A stretch of 64,000 nt of DNA from Deltaproteobacteria bacterium (GTDB lineage Bacteria; Myxococcota_A; UBA796; SXON01). Positions 18,900-28,742 of the stretch are shown one piece after another. Within the stretch, counting starts at the first letter, position 1, and every line of letters begins with the position of its first letter. The stretch covers positions 62,001-126,000 of the forward strand of contig CANLGL010000003.1 in the NCBI GenBank assembly GCA_947490345.1. Direction: 5' to 3'. Position numbers and translations under genes: made by a program. The notes under the pieces are model-generated. The model worked only from the letters and a program-made list of their open reading frames with translations. It ran no database searches and had not been told where the DNA came from.

Positions 18900-19805
18900 T
18901 CATCCGCGCGTCGCGAGCAACATTCCCGCGATGGTGACGACGCCGGCGGCCACGGTCCAGGCGTCGAGCGTCTCGCCGAGCAGCGGCAGCGCCAGCGCCG
19001 CTGCGATCGTCGGCTGCAGACAGACGAAGACGGCGACGACGCTGGCCGGGACCGTCCGCAGCGCCACGAGGTTGAGCACATAGGTGCCCACGGTCGAGCC
19101 CAGCACGACGAACGTCAGCGCCATCCAGGCGTGAGCGTTGGTCTCACCGATCGTGGGCACCCCGGTCACGACCAGCACCATCGGCACGCCCCAGGTGAAC
19201 AACCACGCGCCCAGCGTCCACGGTGAGACGGTCGCGACAAGGTCCCGTCCGAGGACCAGGTAGACCGCGTAGGCGACGGTGTTGGCGAGGATCATCAGGT
19301 CGCCGACCAGGGCGCCGCCCCCGAGGCTGCCGCGGTGAGCGACAACCGAAGCCGCGCCGCACAGCGCCAGAACGATGCCCCCGATGCGCAGGCCGCTCGC
19401 ACGCTCGCGTCCGGCGAGGATGGCCACGCAAAGCGTCGCGACCGGAACGGTGACGATGAGCAGGCTGGCGTGGGTGACCGTCGTCTGCGCGAGGCCGTAG
19501 ATGTAGAGGAGCTGGTTGGAGACGATGCCGAAGAACGCGGCGACGCCGATGCGAAGGTGCGTGCGCAGGTCCAGCCCTGCCTCCTTGCGGGCCACGCGCA
19601 CGATCTGCAGCACCACGGCCGCTCCAAGCACCCTCGCGAGCGCGACGCCCCCGGGGCCGAAGGCGGGGAACGCCAGCTTGGCGATGACGGGATGCGCTCC
19701 GAAGAGGAGCTGGACGGTGATCAGCGCGAGCAGCGGCTGCAAGGGGAGGGGGAGGCGCACGGGCGGCGGATAGCTCGATTGCGGGCCGCGGGTCGGGCTC
19801 GACAT
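18900..19805 (-). CDS. EamA/DMT-family transporter
   Basis: MSSPTRGPQSS... then about ten hydrophobic segments; two EamA-like halves. Listed 690-aa ORF over-extends; ATG at 19805 chosen. Confidence 0.85.
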   Translation of the reverse strand: MSSPTRGPQSSYPPPVRLPLPLQPLLALITVQLLFGAHPVIAKLAFPAFGPGGVALARVLGAAVVLQIVRVARKEAGLDLRTHLRIGVAAFFGIVSNQLLYIYGLAQTTVTHASLLIVTVPVATLCVAILAGRERASGLRIGGIVLALCGAASVVAHRGSLGGGALVGDLMILANTVAYAVYLVLGRDLVATVSPWTLGAWLFTWGVPMVLVVTGVPTIGETNAHAWMALTFVVLGSTVGTYVLNLVALRTVPASVVAVFVCLQPTIAAALALPLLGETLDAWTVAAGVVTIAGMLLATRG

Positions 19806-19877
19806 TGGGGTGGCTGACGGTCGCTTGAGCACCGCCGGAACAGTGGTAGACTCCCGGCTCCCGACCGCGAGCCCCAC

Positions 19878-22457
19878 GTGTCCCTCCTCAGCCTCTGTGC
19901 CTTGGCCGCCGCGGCGGAGTGGTCCGTCGAGCATGACGGTCGCGGTGACTTCGAGACGCTCGCCGAAGCCGTGCTGGTCGCGGCCAGCGGGGACACCGTC
20001 GTCGTCGGCGACGGGACGTTCGGCGGTTTCGTGTGCGACAAGGAGCTCCACATCGACAGCCGGAACGGGGCGGCGTTCACCACCATCGACGGGGCCGGCT
20101 ACCCGGCGGTGACCTCGACGCGGCCACTCACGCTGTCGCGACTGACGGTCACCTCCGCAGGGGCGTCGGCGCTCATCATGGCCGGCGGTGGCGAGTTGGT
20201 GGACGTGTTGGTCGTCGATTCCGGCGGGAGCGCCGTGGCCGAGGGCGGCGGCGCCCGTTTCGAGGGGGGGAGGTTCGAGCTGGTGGGGGTGAGCTTCACC
20301 GGCAACGAGGCGGTCGCGGGCGGTGCGATCTACGCCTCGGGTCGGGCGACGGTCGTCGAGGTGCGGGAGAGTACCTTCGATGGAAACGTCGCCTTCTCTG
20401 GCGGGGCGGTGGCGCTTTTCGACTACGCCGACCTCGACGCGGAGTCGAGCGCGTTTGTAGACAACGTCGCTGCGGTCGATGGTGGCGCGGTCTTCGCGTC
20501 TGACGCCAACGACGTCATTCTGGCAGCCAACACCTGGACGGGCAACACCGCGGGGTTCCGCGGTGGGGCGCTGTACCTTGCGTCCAGCACCTTCTACGAG
20601 TCGACCGGCGAATCGTATGTCGGGAACGAATCGCCGTCCGGGGGGGCGCTCGCCGCGAACGGGAGTGTGACACTCACGCTGACCGGCGCCACCTTCGATG
20701 GGAACCGGGCCGAGAACGGCGGCGCGGCTTGGCTCGAGGCGGGGACCGCGCTGCAAAGCACCACCACGACCTGGACCAACAATGCCGTCACCGCCTCCGG
20801 GGGCGCGATTTATGCCATCAACGTCGTCAGGATCGCAGAGGCCGGGGCGGTGTACACCGACAACACGGCGTACTCGTCCGGCGGCGGGATCTACGCGTAC
20901 GACCACGTGACGCTGAGCGAAACCAGCGCCACCTTCGACGACAGCACGGCCACCTATGGCTACGGCGGCCACGTCAACGTGTCCTACTACGGCTCCACGC
21001 GTTTTGTGGACACGACGTTTTCAGGCGGGCTGGCCTACTACGATGGCGGCGCCGTCTATGCTTACTACCTCTATGATGGCGGCGTGAGCGTCGAGCGCTG
21101 TCGGTTCGATGACAACACCGCCAACTACGGGTCGGGCGGCGCGCTCCTCGTATACCAGGGCTCGGGACTGTCGATCATCGCCAGCGAGCTCACGCGCAAC
21201 CGAGCCTACAGCCATGGCGGGGGCCTCGCGGTGTGGTACGGCGTCCCCACCGAGATCCGTGACAGCGTCGTCCAATACAACACCACGACCTATTACTCAG
21301 GAGGTGGCATCAACTGGAACGCGTATTCCGCCTCCGACGCGGACTTCGTGCTCAGCGATTCGGTGGTCAGCGACAACGCGGCCGCGGAAGGCGGGGGAGG
21401 GCTGGCGCTGGCCTTTGCGGCCGATGTCGAGATCGTCGGCACCGAAGTCGACCGGAACGTCGCGGATGACCGGTCCTTCGGTGGCGGAATGCTGCTCTCT
21501 CGCCCCTCAGGCCTGGTGCATGTCCACAACTCCGGATTCCAGGGCAACAGTGCGGGCTTTGGTGGCGGGCTCTACTTCGAAGGTAGCCGAGACCTCGACG
21601 CCGAGGACGACTGGCACAACCTCGTGATCGCTGGGAACAACGCCAGGGTCGGGGGCGGCGCCTGCTTCGTTCGGGGCATCAACACCCACCTCCGGAATGT
21701 CAGCGTCGTAGGGAACGCCGCTTCCAGCGAGGCGGGCGGACTCTGCGTCAGCGAAACCGCGCTTGTGTTGAACAGTGCGGTCATCGCCTCGACGCTCTCG
21801 GGCGCGGCGCTCCATCTGTACGACGCGGAGAGCGTCGCCGGGCTGTCGCTCACGTATGACAACTTCGAAGGCAACCTCGCCGACGATGTGGGCGGCGAGC
21901 TGACGATCCTCCCGGACTCGCTTGCCGTCGAGCCGGGGTTTGTGCGCTGGACTGACGATGGTCGCGTCAACGACAGCTTCCTCCTCGTGGCCGCGAGCAA
22001 GATGCAGGACGCCGGAGATCCCGGGCGCCTGGACCTCGATGGTTCGCGCACGGACATCGGCGCGTGGGGCGGCCCCGACGTCCTGGTGGTCGATCGCGAT
22101 GGCGATGGAGCGGGCTCGGACAAGGACTGCGACGACGCCGACATCAGCGTCGGCCCCGGCCTTCCCGACGCCTGGTACGACGGCATCGATTCGGACTGCG
22201 TCGGCAACGACGATCAGGACCAGGACGCCGACGATACCCCGTTCGCGGAGGATTGTGACGACACCGACGCGACCCGCGCGGCCGACTGTTCGGCGACCGC
22301 CGACACCGCGGCAGGTGGGGAAAGCGACTCCGGGGGCGCGGGGGCTGGGGACGGGTGCGGGTGCCAGACCAGCGGGGGTGGGTCCTGGCTCACGTTGGCG
22401 GCGCTCGCGGCGGTCCTTGCTCGGCCACGGCGCGCGCGTCCCTTCAGTCGACGCTGA
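19878..22457 (+). CDS. Secreted right-handed beta-helix (Pmp-like) repeat protein with MopE-type repeats and MYXO-CTERM-like tail
   Basis: Repeated SGGAIYA/GGGLYFEG...NTA patterns; DRDGDGAGSDKDCDDADISVGPG; tail GCGCQTSGGGSWLTLAALAAVLARPRRARPFSRR. Confidence 0.85.
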   Translation: MSLLSLCALAAAAEWSVEHDGRGDFETLAEAVLVAASGDTVVVGDGTFGGFVCDKELHIDSRNGAAFTTIDGAGYPAVTSTRPLTLSRLTVTSAGASALIMAGGGELVDVLVVDSGGSAVAEGGGARFEGGRFELVGVSFTGNEAVAGGAIYASGRATVVEVRESTFDGNVAFSGGAVALFDYADLDAESSAFVDNVAAVDGGAVFASDANDVILAANTWTGNTAGFRGGALYLASSTFYESTGESYVGNESPSGGALAANGSVTLTLTGATFDGNRAENGGAAWLEAGTALQSTTTTWTNNAVTASGGAIYAINVVRIAEAGAVYTDNTAYSSGGGIYAYDHVTLSETSATFDDSTATYGYGGHVNVSYYGSTRFVDTTFSGGLAYYDGGAVYAYYLYDGGVSVERCRFDDNTANYGSGGALLVYQGSGLSIIASELTRNRAYSHGGGLAVWYGVPTEIRDSVVQYNTTTYYSGGGINWNAYSASDADFVLSDSVVSDNAAAEGGGGLALAFAADVEIVGTEVDRNVADDRSFGGGMLLSRPSGLVHVHNSGFQGNSAGFGGGLYFEGSRDLDAEDDWHNLVIAGNNARVGGGACFVRGINTHLRNVSVVGNAASSEAGGLCVSETALVLNSAVIASTLSGAALHLYDAESVAGLSLTYDNFEGNLADDVGGELTILPDSLAVEPGFVRWTDDGRVNDSFLLVAASKMQDAGDPGRLDLDGSRTDIGAWGGPDVLVVDRDGDGAGSDKDCDDADISVGPGLPDAWYDGIDSDCVGNDDQDQDADDTPFAEDCDDTDATRAADCSATADTAAGGESDSGGAGAGDGCGCQTSGGGSWLTLAALAAVLARPRRARPFSRR

Positions 22458-23919
22458 TCTCCCCGCCGCTCGCGACCACCCAACGCGACAGCGACACCCA
22501 CGCCGCTGCCCGCGCGAAGGGCGCCAGATCGGTGGAGAGTCCATGGTCCTGGGCGTCCGCGACCACCAGCCGGCGGGTACCCGTCGGCCCCGGAGCGTCG
22601 ATGTACGCCGCCGGGCGGAAGCCGTCCGCGCTCGACGCGGTGTACGACCGGGCGTCGACGATGGCGGCCTCGTCTCCAACGCCGCGGCGATAGAACCGGA
22701 CGTCGAAGTCGACCTCGATGGTCAGGCGCTGATCGTCGGCAGTGTGCAAGCGTATGGACCGGTCGACCAGCACGCTGCGGTCGGTGCGACCGGACATCTG
22801 CGAGCCGAGATAGGCATAGGGCATGTGGTCCGACCACACCAGCGCCTCCCCGATCGCGCTGCCGCGAAGGGCCGGGTGGACGTACACGCCCGACAGCCGC
22901 TCATGGTCGCGGTAGATGCGGTTGATGTCAACGGCGGCCTCGTCGCCGGAGCTCGACACGAACGAAGCACAGGCCGCTCGGCTGGCACGGTCGAGGCCGG
23001 CCACGTGCCACGACGTCCCGTCGATGGTCACGCGGGCGTCGGTCGCGGTGCCATCCAGCCGAGGCGCGGAGCGGGGGACATCGCCGTCGAGAACCGCCAG
23101 CTGCCCCAAAACCACGCCGCCCGGCAATCGGGGGAAATGGCTGACATGAGCGCCGGGCACCGACCGCAACCTCGGGGCGGTCGTGGCACGGCCCGGGATC
23201 GACAACAGGCTCGACGTCACCCCGATGAGCTCGCGGGCGCGAACCGGGAGGAACGCCGCGTTGAGCTCCAGCCGGCTGTTCACCGGGACCGAGCTGCCCC
23301 GATTCTGCGCGTTGCGATGGAAGGGAAAGGCCGAGCCCGCCGGCAAGGACGCCAAGAGCGACGAGGCCATCCATACCTCGCTCTCCGCCGACTCGCTGTC
23401 GACCAGCGCCCACCGTGAGCCGGCCTCGGCGTAGAGGGCGCCGGCGGCCGCGGGCTCGAAGGCGGCGACGCCTGTCTTCCGGCCGCCGAACGGGTGGGTG
23501 ACATACCCGGCTCGGAAGAGCCGCTCGCGCAGGCGCTGCGCCGAGACGGTGCTGTCCGCGCCGTGGGTGACGACCAGGCGCTCGCCGGGTTCGGCGAGGG
23601 TCCATCCCGCCCCGAAGTCCTCTGGGTGCACCGACTGATTCGGCAGGTACGCCGCGAGCATCCGGAGGCGTCCGTCGGCGACCGCGTCAACCCAGCCCAT
23701 GCCGAGGCTGGTCGCCTTCCCGCCGTGACTCCTCCCATCGAGCGGGGCGAGATGCAAGGGGGCCTCGGCCGCCGCCGAGGACTCCCAACTGCGGCGCAGG
23801 TCGATGCCGCCTTCTTGGACCGCGGCTTCGAGAATGCGGTCGGTGGGCGCGGCCTCCGGATCCAACACCGCGGCCGAAGAGATGGAGGAGAGCGAAAGCG
23901 CAGTGAAGAAGGGAGACAT
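22444..23919 (-). CDS. Uncharacterised secreted protein
   Basis: Long ORF with signal-like N-terminus (MSPFFTALSLSSISSAAVLD) and GAGGT 4 nt before ATG; no family recognised. Confidence 0.7.
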   Translation of the reverse strand: MSPFFTALSLSSISSAAVLDPEAAPTDRILEAAVQEGGIDLRRSWESSAAAEAPLHLAPLDGRSHGGKATSLGMGWVDAVADGRLRMLAAYLPNQSVHPEDFGAGWTLAEPGERLVVTHGADSTVSAQRLRERLFRAGYVTHPFGGRKTGVAAFEPAAAGALYAEAGSRWALVDSESAESEVWMASSLLASLPAGSAFPFHRNAQNRGSSVPVNSRLELNAAFLPVRARELIGVTSSLLSIPGRATTAPRLRSVPGAHVSHFPRLPGGVVLGQLAVLDGDVPRSAPRLDGTATDARVTIDGTSWHVAGLDRASRAACASFVSSSGDEAAVDINRIYRDHERLSGVYVHPALRGSAIGEALVWSDHMPYAYLGSQMSGRTDRSVLVDRSIRLHTADDQRLTIEVDFDVRFYRRGVGDEAAIVDARSYTASSADGFRPAAYIDAPGPTGTRRLVVADAQDHGLSTDLAPFARAAAWVSLSRWVVASGGEISVD

Positions 23920-24025
23920 CGGCACCTCGGACGCTTGCTGACCACCATACGCTCAGTGGGTTCCGCCGGGTACGCAAAATCGGTGCAACTTCGGTGCAAG
24001 CGCGACCGGGGGCCGCGCCCTCATG

Positions 24026-25285
24026 TCAGCCGCTCAGCGCCCCGTCCAGCCTCGCGACCCCTGGCAAGAACTGTTCGCTGTCGACACCGGCCACGGCGAG
24101 AAGCGTTGCGCCCACCACATCCGACGACAGCGCCTGTCCGCTGGCTTCGTCCAGGTCCCCGCTGGCAAGATCGAGGGTGTGTCCGTAGTAGAGTTTGTCG
24201 TAGCTTCCGACCACCCGGTCCCCCGTGACGCCCCCGCCGACGATCATCATCGAGGTGTAGGGCCAGTGGTCCTTTCCCTGCCCGGCGTTGAGTTGCGGGG
24301 TGCGTCCCATCTCCGAAAGCACGACGACGACGGTCTCATCGGCCATCGTGCCGCCGAGCTCACCGGGGAGTGCGGCGAGTTTTTCCATCAGCGCGCCGAG
24401 CCCCGAATACAACGCCTCAAAATTCTGCGACTGGTACACATCGTTGTAGATGTGGGTGTCCCACCCATTGTAGCTGAACGACAGGGTCACGCACCGCGAG
24501 ACCCCCAACGACAGCGCGTCGATCGCAAAATCGACCTGTTCGGTAAAGCCAGAGGACCCCGACCAGTTCACCAGTGTGCGCAGCCCTTTGAGTGAGGTGG
24601 CCCGCTCATGGGCGGCGGTGTAGGCCGCGCCCAACTCGGCATCGCGCCCCGGGCTGACACCCTGATTCCAGCCCGCAATTCGCCGCTGCAGGTACCGGTC
24701 CATGATCGCTTCGGCGCGACTGGAGGGAGCGGCGGCGGGGGTGTCCGACCAGCCGACGATGCTTCCGTCCAAGAGCGCCGGCAACTGTCCGCTCGTGCCG
24801 GTGCGCGTCACGAAGGCGCCGAACTCACCGGGGTAGGAGGGTCCAGCGGCGACGACGTGGGGTAGCGAGAAGTCCGCCCCCTGCATCCCGCCCATGATCG
24901 CCGGCCAGTCGGAGGCGTCCTGGCGAGTGGAGCCGGTCATGCACAGACGCAGGCAGTTCTCGTGGGCGACGCTGGGCACCAGCACCCCCTTCAGAATCAA
25001 CATGCGCTCGTGCCAATCGCGCATGAACGTCGTGACGCTGGGACGGTTGACGTGTTCTACGAAGGTGATGCCACCGATAGTGGTGGCGCCCGCGTCGCGC
25101 TCCATATCGACATTGGGGTTGTCGAACTCCGGGGCGAGGACGCGGGTGGGATCCCAGCCGCCGTAGTTGACCACGAAGATGAATTTCCGCCCCTTCGCGG
25201 GGACCACATCGTCGGCGTACGCTCGACGGAGCGGCAGGATCGCTCCAGTCAGTGCGGAGGCGGCGAGGAAGTCGCGACGGCGCAT
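24026..25285 (-). CDS. DUF1501 family protein with Tat signal
   Basis: MRRRDFLAASALTGAILPLRRAYA; ILKGVLVPS...WDTHIYND...VVVLSEMGRTPQLN. Confidence 0.88.
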   Translation of the reverse strand: MRRRDFLAASALTGAILPLRRAYADDVVPAKGRKFIFVVNYGGWDPTRVLAPEFDNPNVDMERDAGATTIGGITFVEHVNRPSVTTFMRDWHERMLILKGVLVPSVAHENCLRLCMTGSTRQDASDWPAIMGGMQGADFSLPHVVAAGPSYPGEFGAFVTRTGTSGQLPALLDGSIVGWSDTPAAAPSSRAEAIMDRYLQRRIAGWNQGVSPGRDAELGAAYTAAHERATSLKGLRTLVNWSGSSGFTEQVDFAIDALSLGVSRCVTLSFSYNGWDTHIYNDVYQSQNFEALYSGLGALMEKLAALPGELGGTMADETVVVVLSEMGRTPQLNAGQGKDHWPYTSMMIVGGGVTGDRVVGSYDKLYYGHTLDLASGDLDEASGQALSSDVVGATLLAVAGVDSEQFLPGVARLDGALSG

Positions 25286-25294
25286 GGGATGGGC

Positions 25295-26902
25295 CTAGTA
25301 GAGGAGGAACGCGGGATCGCGCAGGAGGGTGGAGAGCACGCCCGACCAGGCGCGCGGGGCCGAGCCTTCGGCCACGTAGAGTTCTTGCCAGAGGGCCAGG
25401 TTGGCCTGGACTTCGGGGCCATCGGCCACCACGCGGTCGCCGAACAGGCGCAGGTGCAAAAGTTGGAGCTGGGCGGCGAACCCGTCCGGGTCTGACGCTG
25501 GGGTGGCGGTCAACGATACGGCCGTGAACAATCGGGCCGCGTCGGGCGCGGCGAGATCGCCAGCCACAACCACCGAGGCGGCTGCCTGAGCGACGCGTTC
25601 GTTGACCAGGACCGACGTTGCAGTCGGCCGGTCGGCGGGTTTCGTGGAGTAAACGCCATCGACGCCGCCGGCCAACGTTCGCAGCCCGTAGGTGTCGGTC
25701 TGGAGCATGTCGTAGCCGGCGTAGGTGTACCGGAACCCGGTGAGGTCGAACAGCACGGTGCCGAGTTGGTCGGGTGACAACAACTTCCGACCCGAGCGGT
25801 AGGCATCGGTCGAAACCACCGCCGAGAAGAGGGGCCGGATCCGCAGATCGTTCGCCAGAAAGGTCTCCCGAAGGTCACTGAGCGCGTCGGTGTCGGCGAG
25901 CGCTGCCTCGCGCTGGAGGAGCAGCTCGTAGCTCTGTTTGACGAGGCACTGGGGCAGGCGCGGATCGGCGGCGATCTGCCCGCCGAGATCGGTCAAATCG
26001 TGCCCGGGCTCGCCATAATATCCTGGTGCTACCTCGGTGTACCCCTCCCAGTAGGTTTCGCGCTCCGGGTGGTAGTAGGTGGTGTCGTCCCGACTGTCGT
26101 AATTGAAGTAGTAGAAGCCCCACAGGTAGCTGGCGAGCGGGTCAAGTGTGCTGTGGCAGGCCACACAGCCTTCGTTGGTCTTGAGCGCGTCGTTGACGGC
26201 ACCCTGGTCCAGCAGGTTCACGCTCCGGTCGAACTCGATCGGCTTGCCCAGGTAATCGTCACACAGGAGGATGCGCGAGATCGCGTTGGCACGACCGCGG
26301 TTGGCGTTGCTGCCATTGGTCATGTACCGCCACCACAAGCCGTTGGTGGAGAGGATCCCCGCTTCCGGTCGCTCGTCGGTGTAGCGCACTTTCTGCCACC
26401 CGGTGGCGTCGTCCGGGTAGTCCGTGGGCCAGGCGCGACCGATGCTCTCGTCGGCCATCGACCACTGTGCGGTCACGATGTCTGTGTAGGGCAGGTCTGT
26501 CTGGGCAATCGTGGAGAGGATGCGTAGGGGTTCGTCGCCGACGGCGCGCGCGAAGGCCGCCTCGTCCGTCTGTCCGTAGTCGGCGGCGCCGACGTAGAAG
26601 TAGTCCGAGCGGGTGAGGTAGATCGTCGAGAAGAGGTCGCGGACCCGCTCGCCGAAACGGGCGTCGTGCAGGTAGGCGTCCACGAGCGCGTCGAGCGCGG
26701 CAGGGTCGGCCTCGACGGCTTCGATCTCCGCCACGGAGGGGCGGACGCCGCGGAGGTCGAGGCTGACGCGTTGGAGGACCTTGCCCGCGGACAGCGGCAC
26801 CGCCGTCGCAACCGGATCGGCGCGAGGGTCGGCCGGAACGTCGGGCACCCCGGTGGCGCTGGGAAGCACCCCGCAACCGAGCAGCAAGAGCACTACTCCC
26901 AC
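25295..26902 (-). CDS. DUF1588/DUF1585-like protein with one c-type heme motif, lipoprotein
   Basis: GVVLLLLGCG lipobox after GTG at 26902; RVSLDLRGVRPSVAEIEA; NEGCVACHSTLDPLASYLWGF. Confidence 0.75.
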   Translation of the reverse strand: MGVVLLLLGCGVLPSATGVPDVPADPRADPVATAVPLSAGKVLQRVSLDLRGVRPSVAEIEAVEADPAALDALVDAYLHDARFGERVRDLFSTIYLTRSDYFYVGAADYGQTDEAAFARAVGDEPLRILSTIAQTDLPYTDIVTAQWSMADESIGRAWPTDYPDDATGWQKVRYTDERPEAGILSTNGLWWRYMTNGSNANRGRANAISRILLCDDYLGKPIEFDRSVNLLDQGAVNDALKTNEGCVACHSTLDPLASYLWGFYYFNYDSRDDTTYYHPERETYWEGYTEVAPGYYGEPGHDLTDLGGQIAADPRLPQCLVKQSYELLLQREAALADTDALSDLRETFLANDLRIRPLFSAVVSTDAYRSGRKLLSPDQLGTVLFDLTGFRYTYAGYDMLQTDTYGLRTLAGGVDGVYSTKPADRPTATSVLVNERVAQAAASVVVAGDLAAPDAARLFTAVSLTATPASDPDGFAAQLQLLHLRLFGDRVVADGPEVQANLALWQELYVAEGSAPRAWSGVLSTLLRDPAFLLY

Positions 26903-27861
26903 GGCCGCTCCTGCCAGCCGGTCAGAGCTGTGAAGTCGGGGCAGGCTTCGCCCAGGTAGTCCCCGCGCCAATACACGCTGCCGCAGCCGTCGCAATAGGC
27001 CGGGAAGCTCGGCGCCCCGCTGTAGGCCGGCCCATCGAAGCTGACCTCGTACCATGTACCCGCACTGTCACGCAGGCGGACCGCCCCGCCCGGCTCGGCA
27101 GCACAGCTGGTTCCGGTCGCGGCGTTTTCCAGGTACACCGAATCGAAGTTCACCGCGGTGACGGTGTCGTCGATGTCGGCGAGGCTGCCGGTCAATGTGG
27201 TGTACAGCGCCCCGCTGTCGTAGCGGTAGGTGTACAAGTACAGGTCCATCGAGATCCCGCGGGACAACCAGGAGTCCTCGAAGCTGTCCCCCTCCCACTT
27301 GAACGTGCCCTGGATCTGCTCGTAGGCAGCCCGGTAGGCATAGGCGTAGTAGTCGATGTCGTAATAGTATGCGTAGCCGCTGCCCGTCAGGCGTTGCCCG
27401 TCCGAACGAGTCAGCGTCGCGGCGCTGGTGTACAGGTAGAAGTAGCGGTCGTAGGTGTAATACCCGCCGTCGTAGTCGCGGTATCCCTGGTAGTAGGCGT
27501 ACCCGTCGAAGGTGGCGCCGGCTTCGGAGGTGCAGTCGGCCGACCAGATGTATTGGTTGTAGAGTGTCAGATACTCGGGATAATAATACGGACAGGCGGG
27601 GTCGTCGCGCTCGGCCCAGATGCCCTCGTAGGCGTCTGCAAGGTCACGGGGATCCACCGAAAGCGCCGCGGCAAACGCCCGGGTGATGCCGGCGGCCACG
27701 TCTTCAGCGGACATCGAGGGCGTGGCAGACTCACCGGTGTCCTCGACCACATACGGCGAAGGATCGACAACCGGGTCGGGCGCGGCATCGACCGCCGTCG
27801 CAGGCTCCTCCACCGGCGCGCAGGCGACCAGGGCGGCGAAGGCGAGGGGGGCAGCGCGCAT
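26893..27861 (-). CDS. Tyrosine-rich lipoprotein
   Basis: MRAAPLAFAALVAC lipobox; segment PYYYPEY...YRAAY has 26 Tyr in 90 residues (counted). Confidence 0.75.
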   Translation of the reverse strand: MRAAPLAFAALVACAPVEEPATAVDAAPDPVVDPSPYVVEDTGESATPSMSAEDVAAGITRAFAAALSVDPRDLADAYEGIWAERDDPACPYYYPEYLTLYNQYIWSADCTSEAGATFDGYAYYQGYRDYDGGYYTYDRYFYLYTSAATLTRSDGQRLTGSGYAYYYDIDYYAYAYRAAYEQIQGTFKWEGDSFEDSWLSRGISMDLYLYTYRYDSGALYTTLTGSLADIDDTVTAVNFDSVYLENAATGTSCAAEPGGAVRLRDSAGTWYEVSFDGPAYSGAPSFPAYCDGCGSVYWRGDYLGEACPDFTALTGWQERPWE

Positions 27862-27910
27862 CGGGTCGCGCGAGACTACCATGGGTGCCATTAAAAGGGG
27901 AGGCGCCCCA

Positions 27911-28324
27911 TCAGTGGCCGAAGGTGCCACAGCCCAGCCACCAGTACAGGCGTACGCGGTCGTCGTCGGACACCCCGCCGCGCGGCGGCATCGATGGGGA
28001 CGCGCTCGCAGCGAGGGCGAGGATGCCGTCGGCGTGGGTCCAGACCTGCTCCACGGTGTCGTAGGTGTGGTCCAGCGGGGCGCCGTGCCGGTCGCTGGCA
28101 GAGGCGGCGTGACAGCCGTTGCAGTGTTCGATCACGAACCCGTGGCCGAAGTTGTCCCAGTCCAGTGTGGCGGCCCCGGCGCAGCGGTCGGCGGTGTCCG
28201 CCTCTCCCGAGTCGGCCTCACCCGAGTCCGAGGCGGCCGTTTCCACCGGAGTGGTGACCGGGCACGCCACGAGCGTCAGGACCAGGACCATGGGGGGTTC
28301 TATCTCCCGGTTAGCAGGAAGCAT
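27911..28324 (-). CDS. Small mono-heme c-type cytochrome lipoprotein
   Basis: MLPANREIEPPMVLVLTLVAC (lipobox LVAC), single CNGCH; alternative start at 28291. Confidence 0.75.
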   Translation of the reverse strand: MLPANREIEPPMVLVLTLVACPVTTPVETAASDSGEADSGEADTADRCAGAATLDWDNFGHGFVIEHCNGCHAASASDRHGAPLDHTYDTVEQVWTHADGILALAASASPSMPPRGGVSDDDRVRLYWWLGCGTFGH

Positions 28325-28742
28325 GTTCCGCCGGAATCTCAGCCCCCCGACCCGCCTCCGTTTGCGCCAGGTCCTCACCGCCATCGCCGAGGCCGAGGTC
28401 GCCGATGAGCTCGGCCGGGACGACCTCGCCGGCGTGCCGCTCCTCGCCGAGACCGTTGTCGTCCTCGAGCGCCGCCTCCTCGGGATGCCCGCCCACTTCG
28501 CGGCTGGCATGGTCGGGCTCACCTTGATTTTCGACCGCTCGGCGGTGCTTACCGACGGCGCGCCCTACCGGCTCCTGCCACTCGCCAAGCGCCGGGTCGC
28601 CTTCGCGCGGCTGCGCGGCCTCCCCCTGGGCCCTCTGGGCAACTTCACCACGTTCTTCGACAAGATGGCTCCGTTCATCTTCTGGTCCCAACTCGAAGAG
28701 CATGGGCAGATCCAGACCGTACTCGGCGAGAGCGCGTCGTGA
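28323..28742 (+). CDS. Conserved-looking small protein coupled to a GMC oxidoreductase
   Basis: MFRRNLSPPTRLRLRQ...; AGGA upstream of ATG; stop overlaps the next start (GTGA). Confidence 0.65.
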   Translation: MFRRNLSPPTRLRLRQVLTAIAEAEVADELGRDDLAGVPLLAETVVVLERRLLGMPAHFAAGMVGLTLIFDRSAVLTDGAPYRLLPLAKRRVAFARLRGLPLGPLGNFTTFFDKMAPFIFWSQLEEHGQIQTVLGESAS

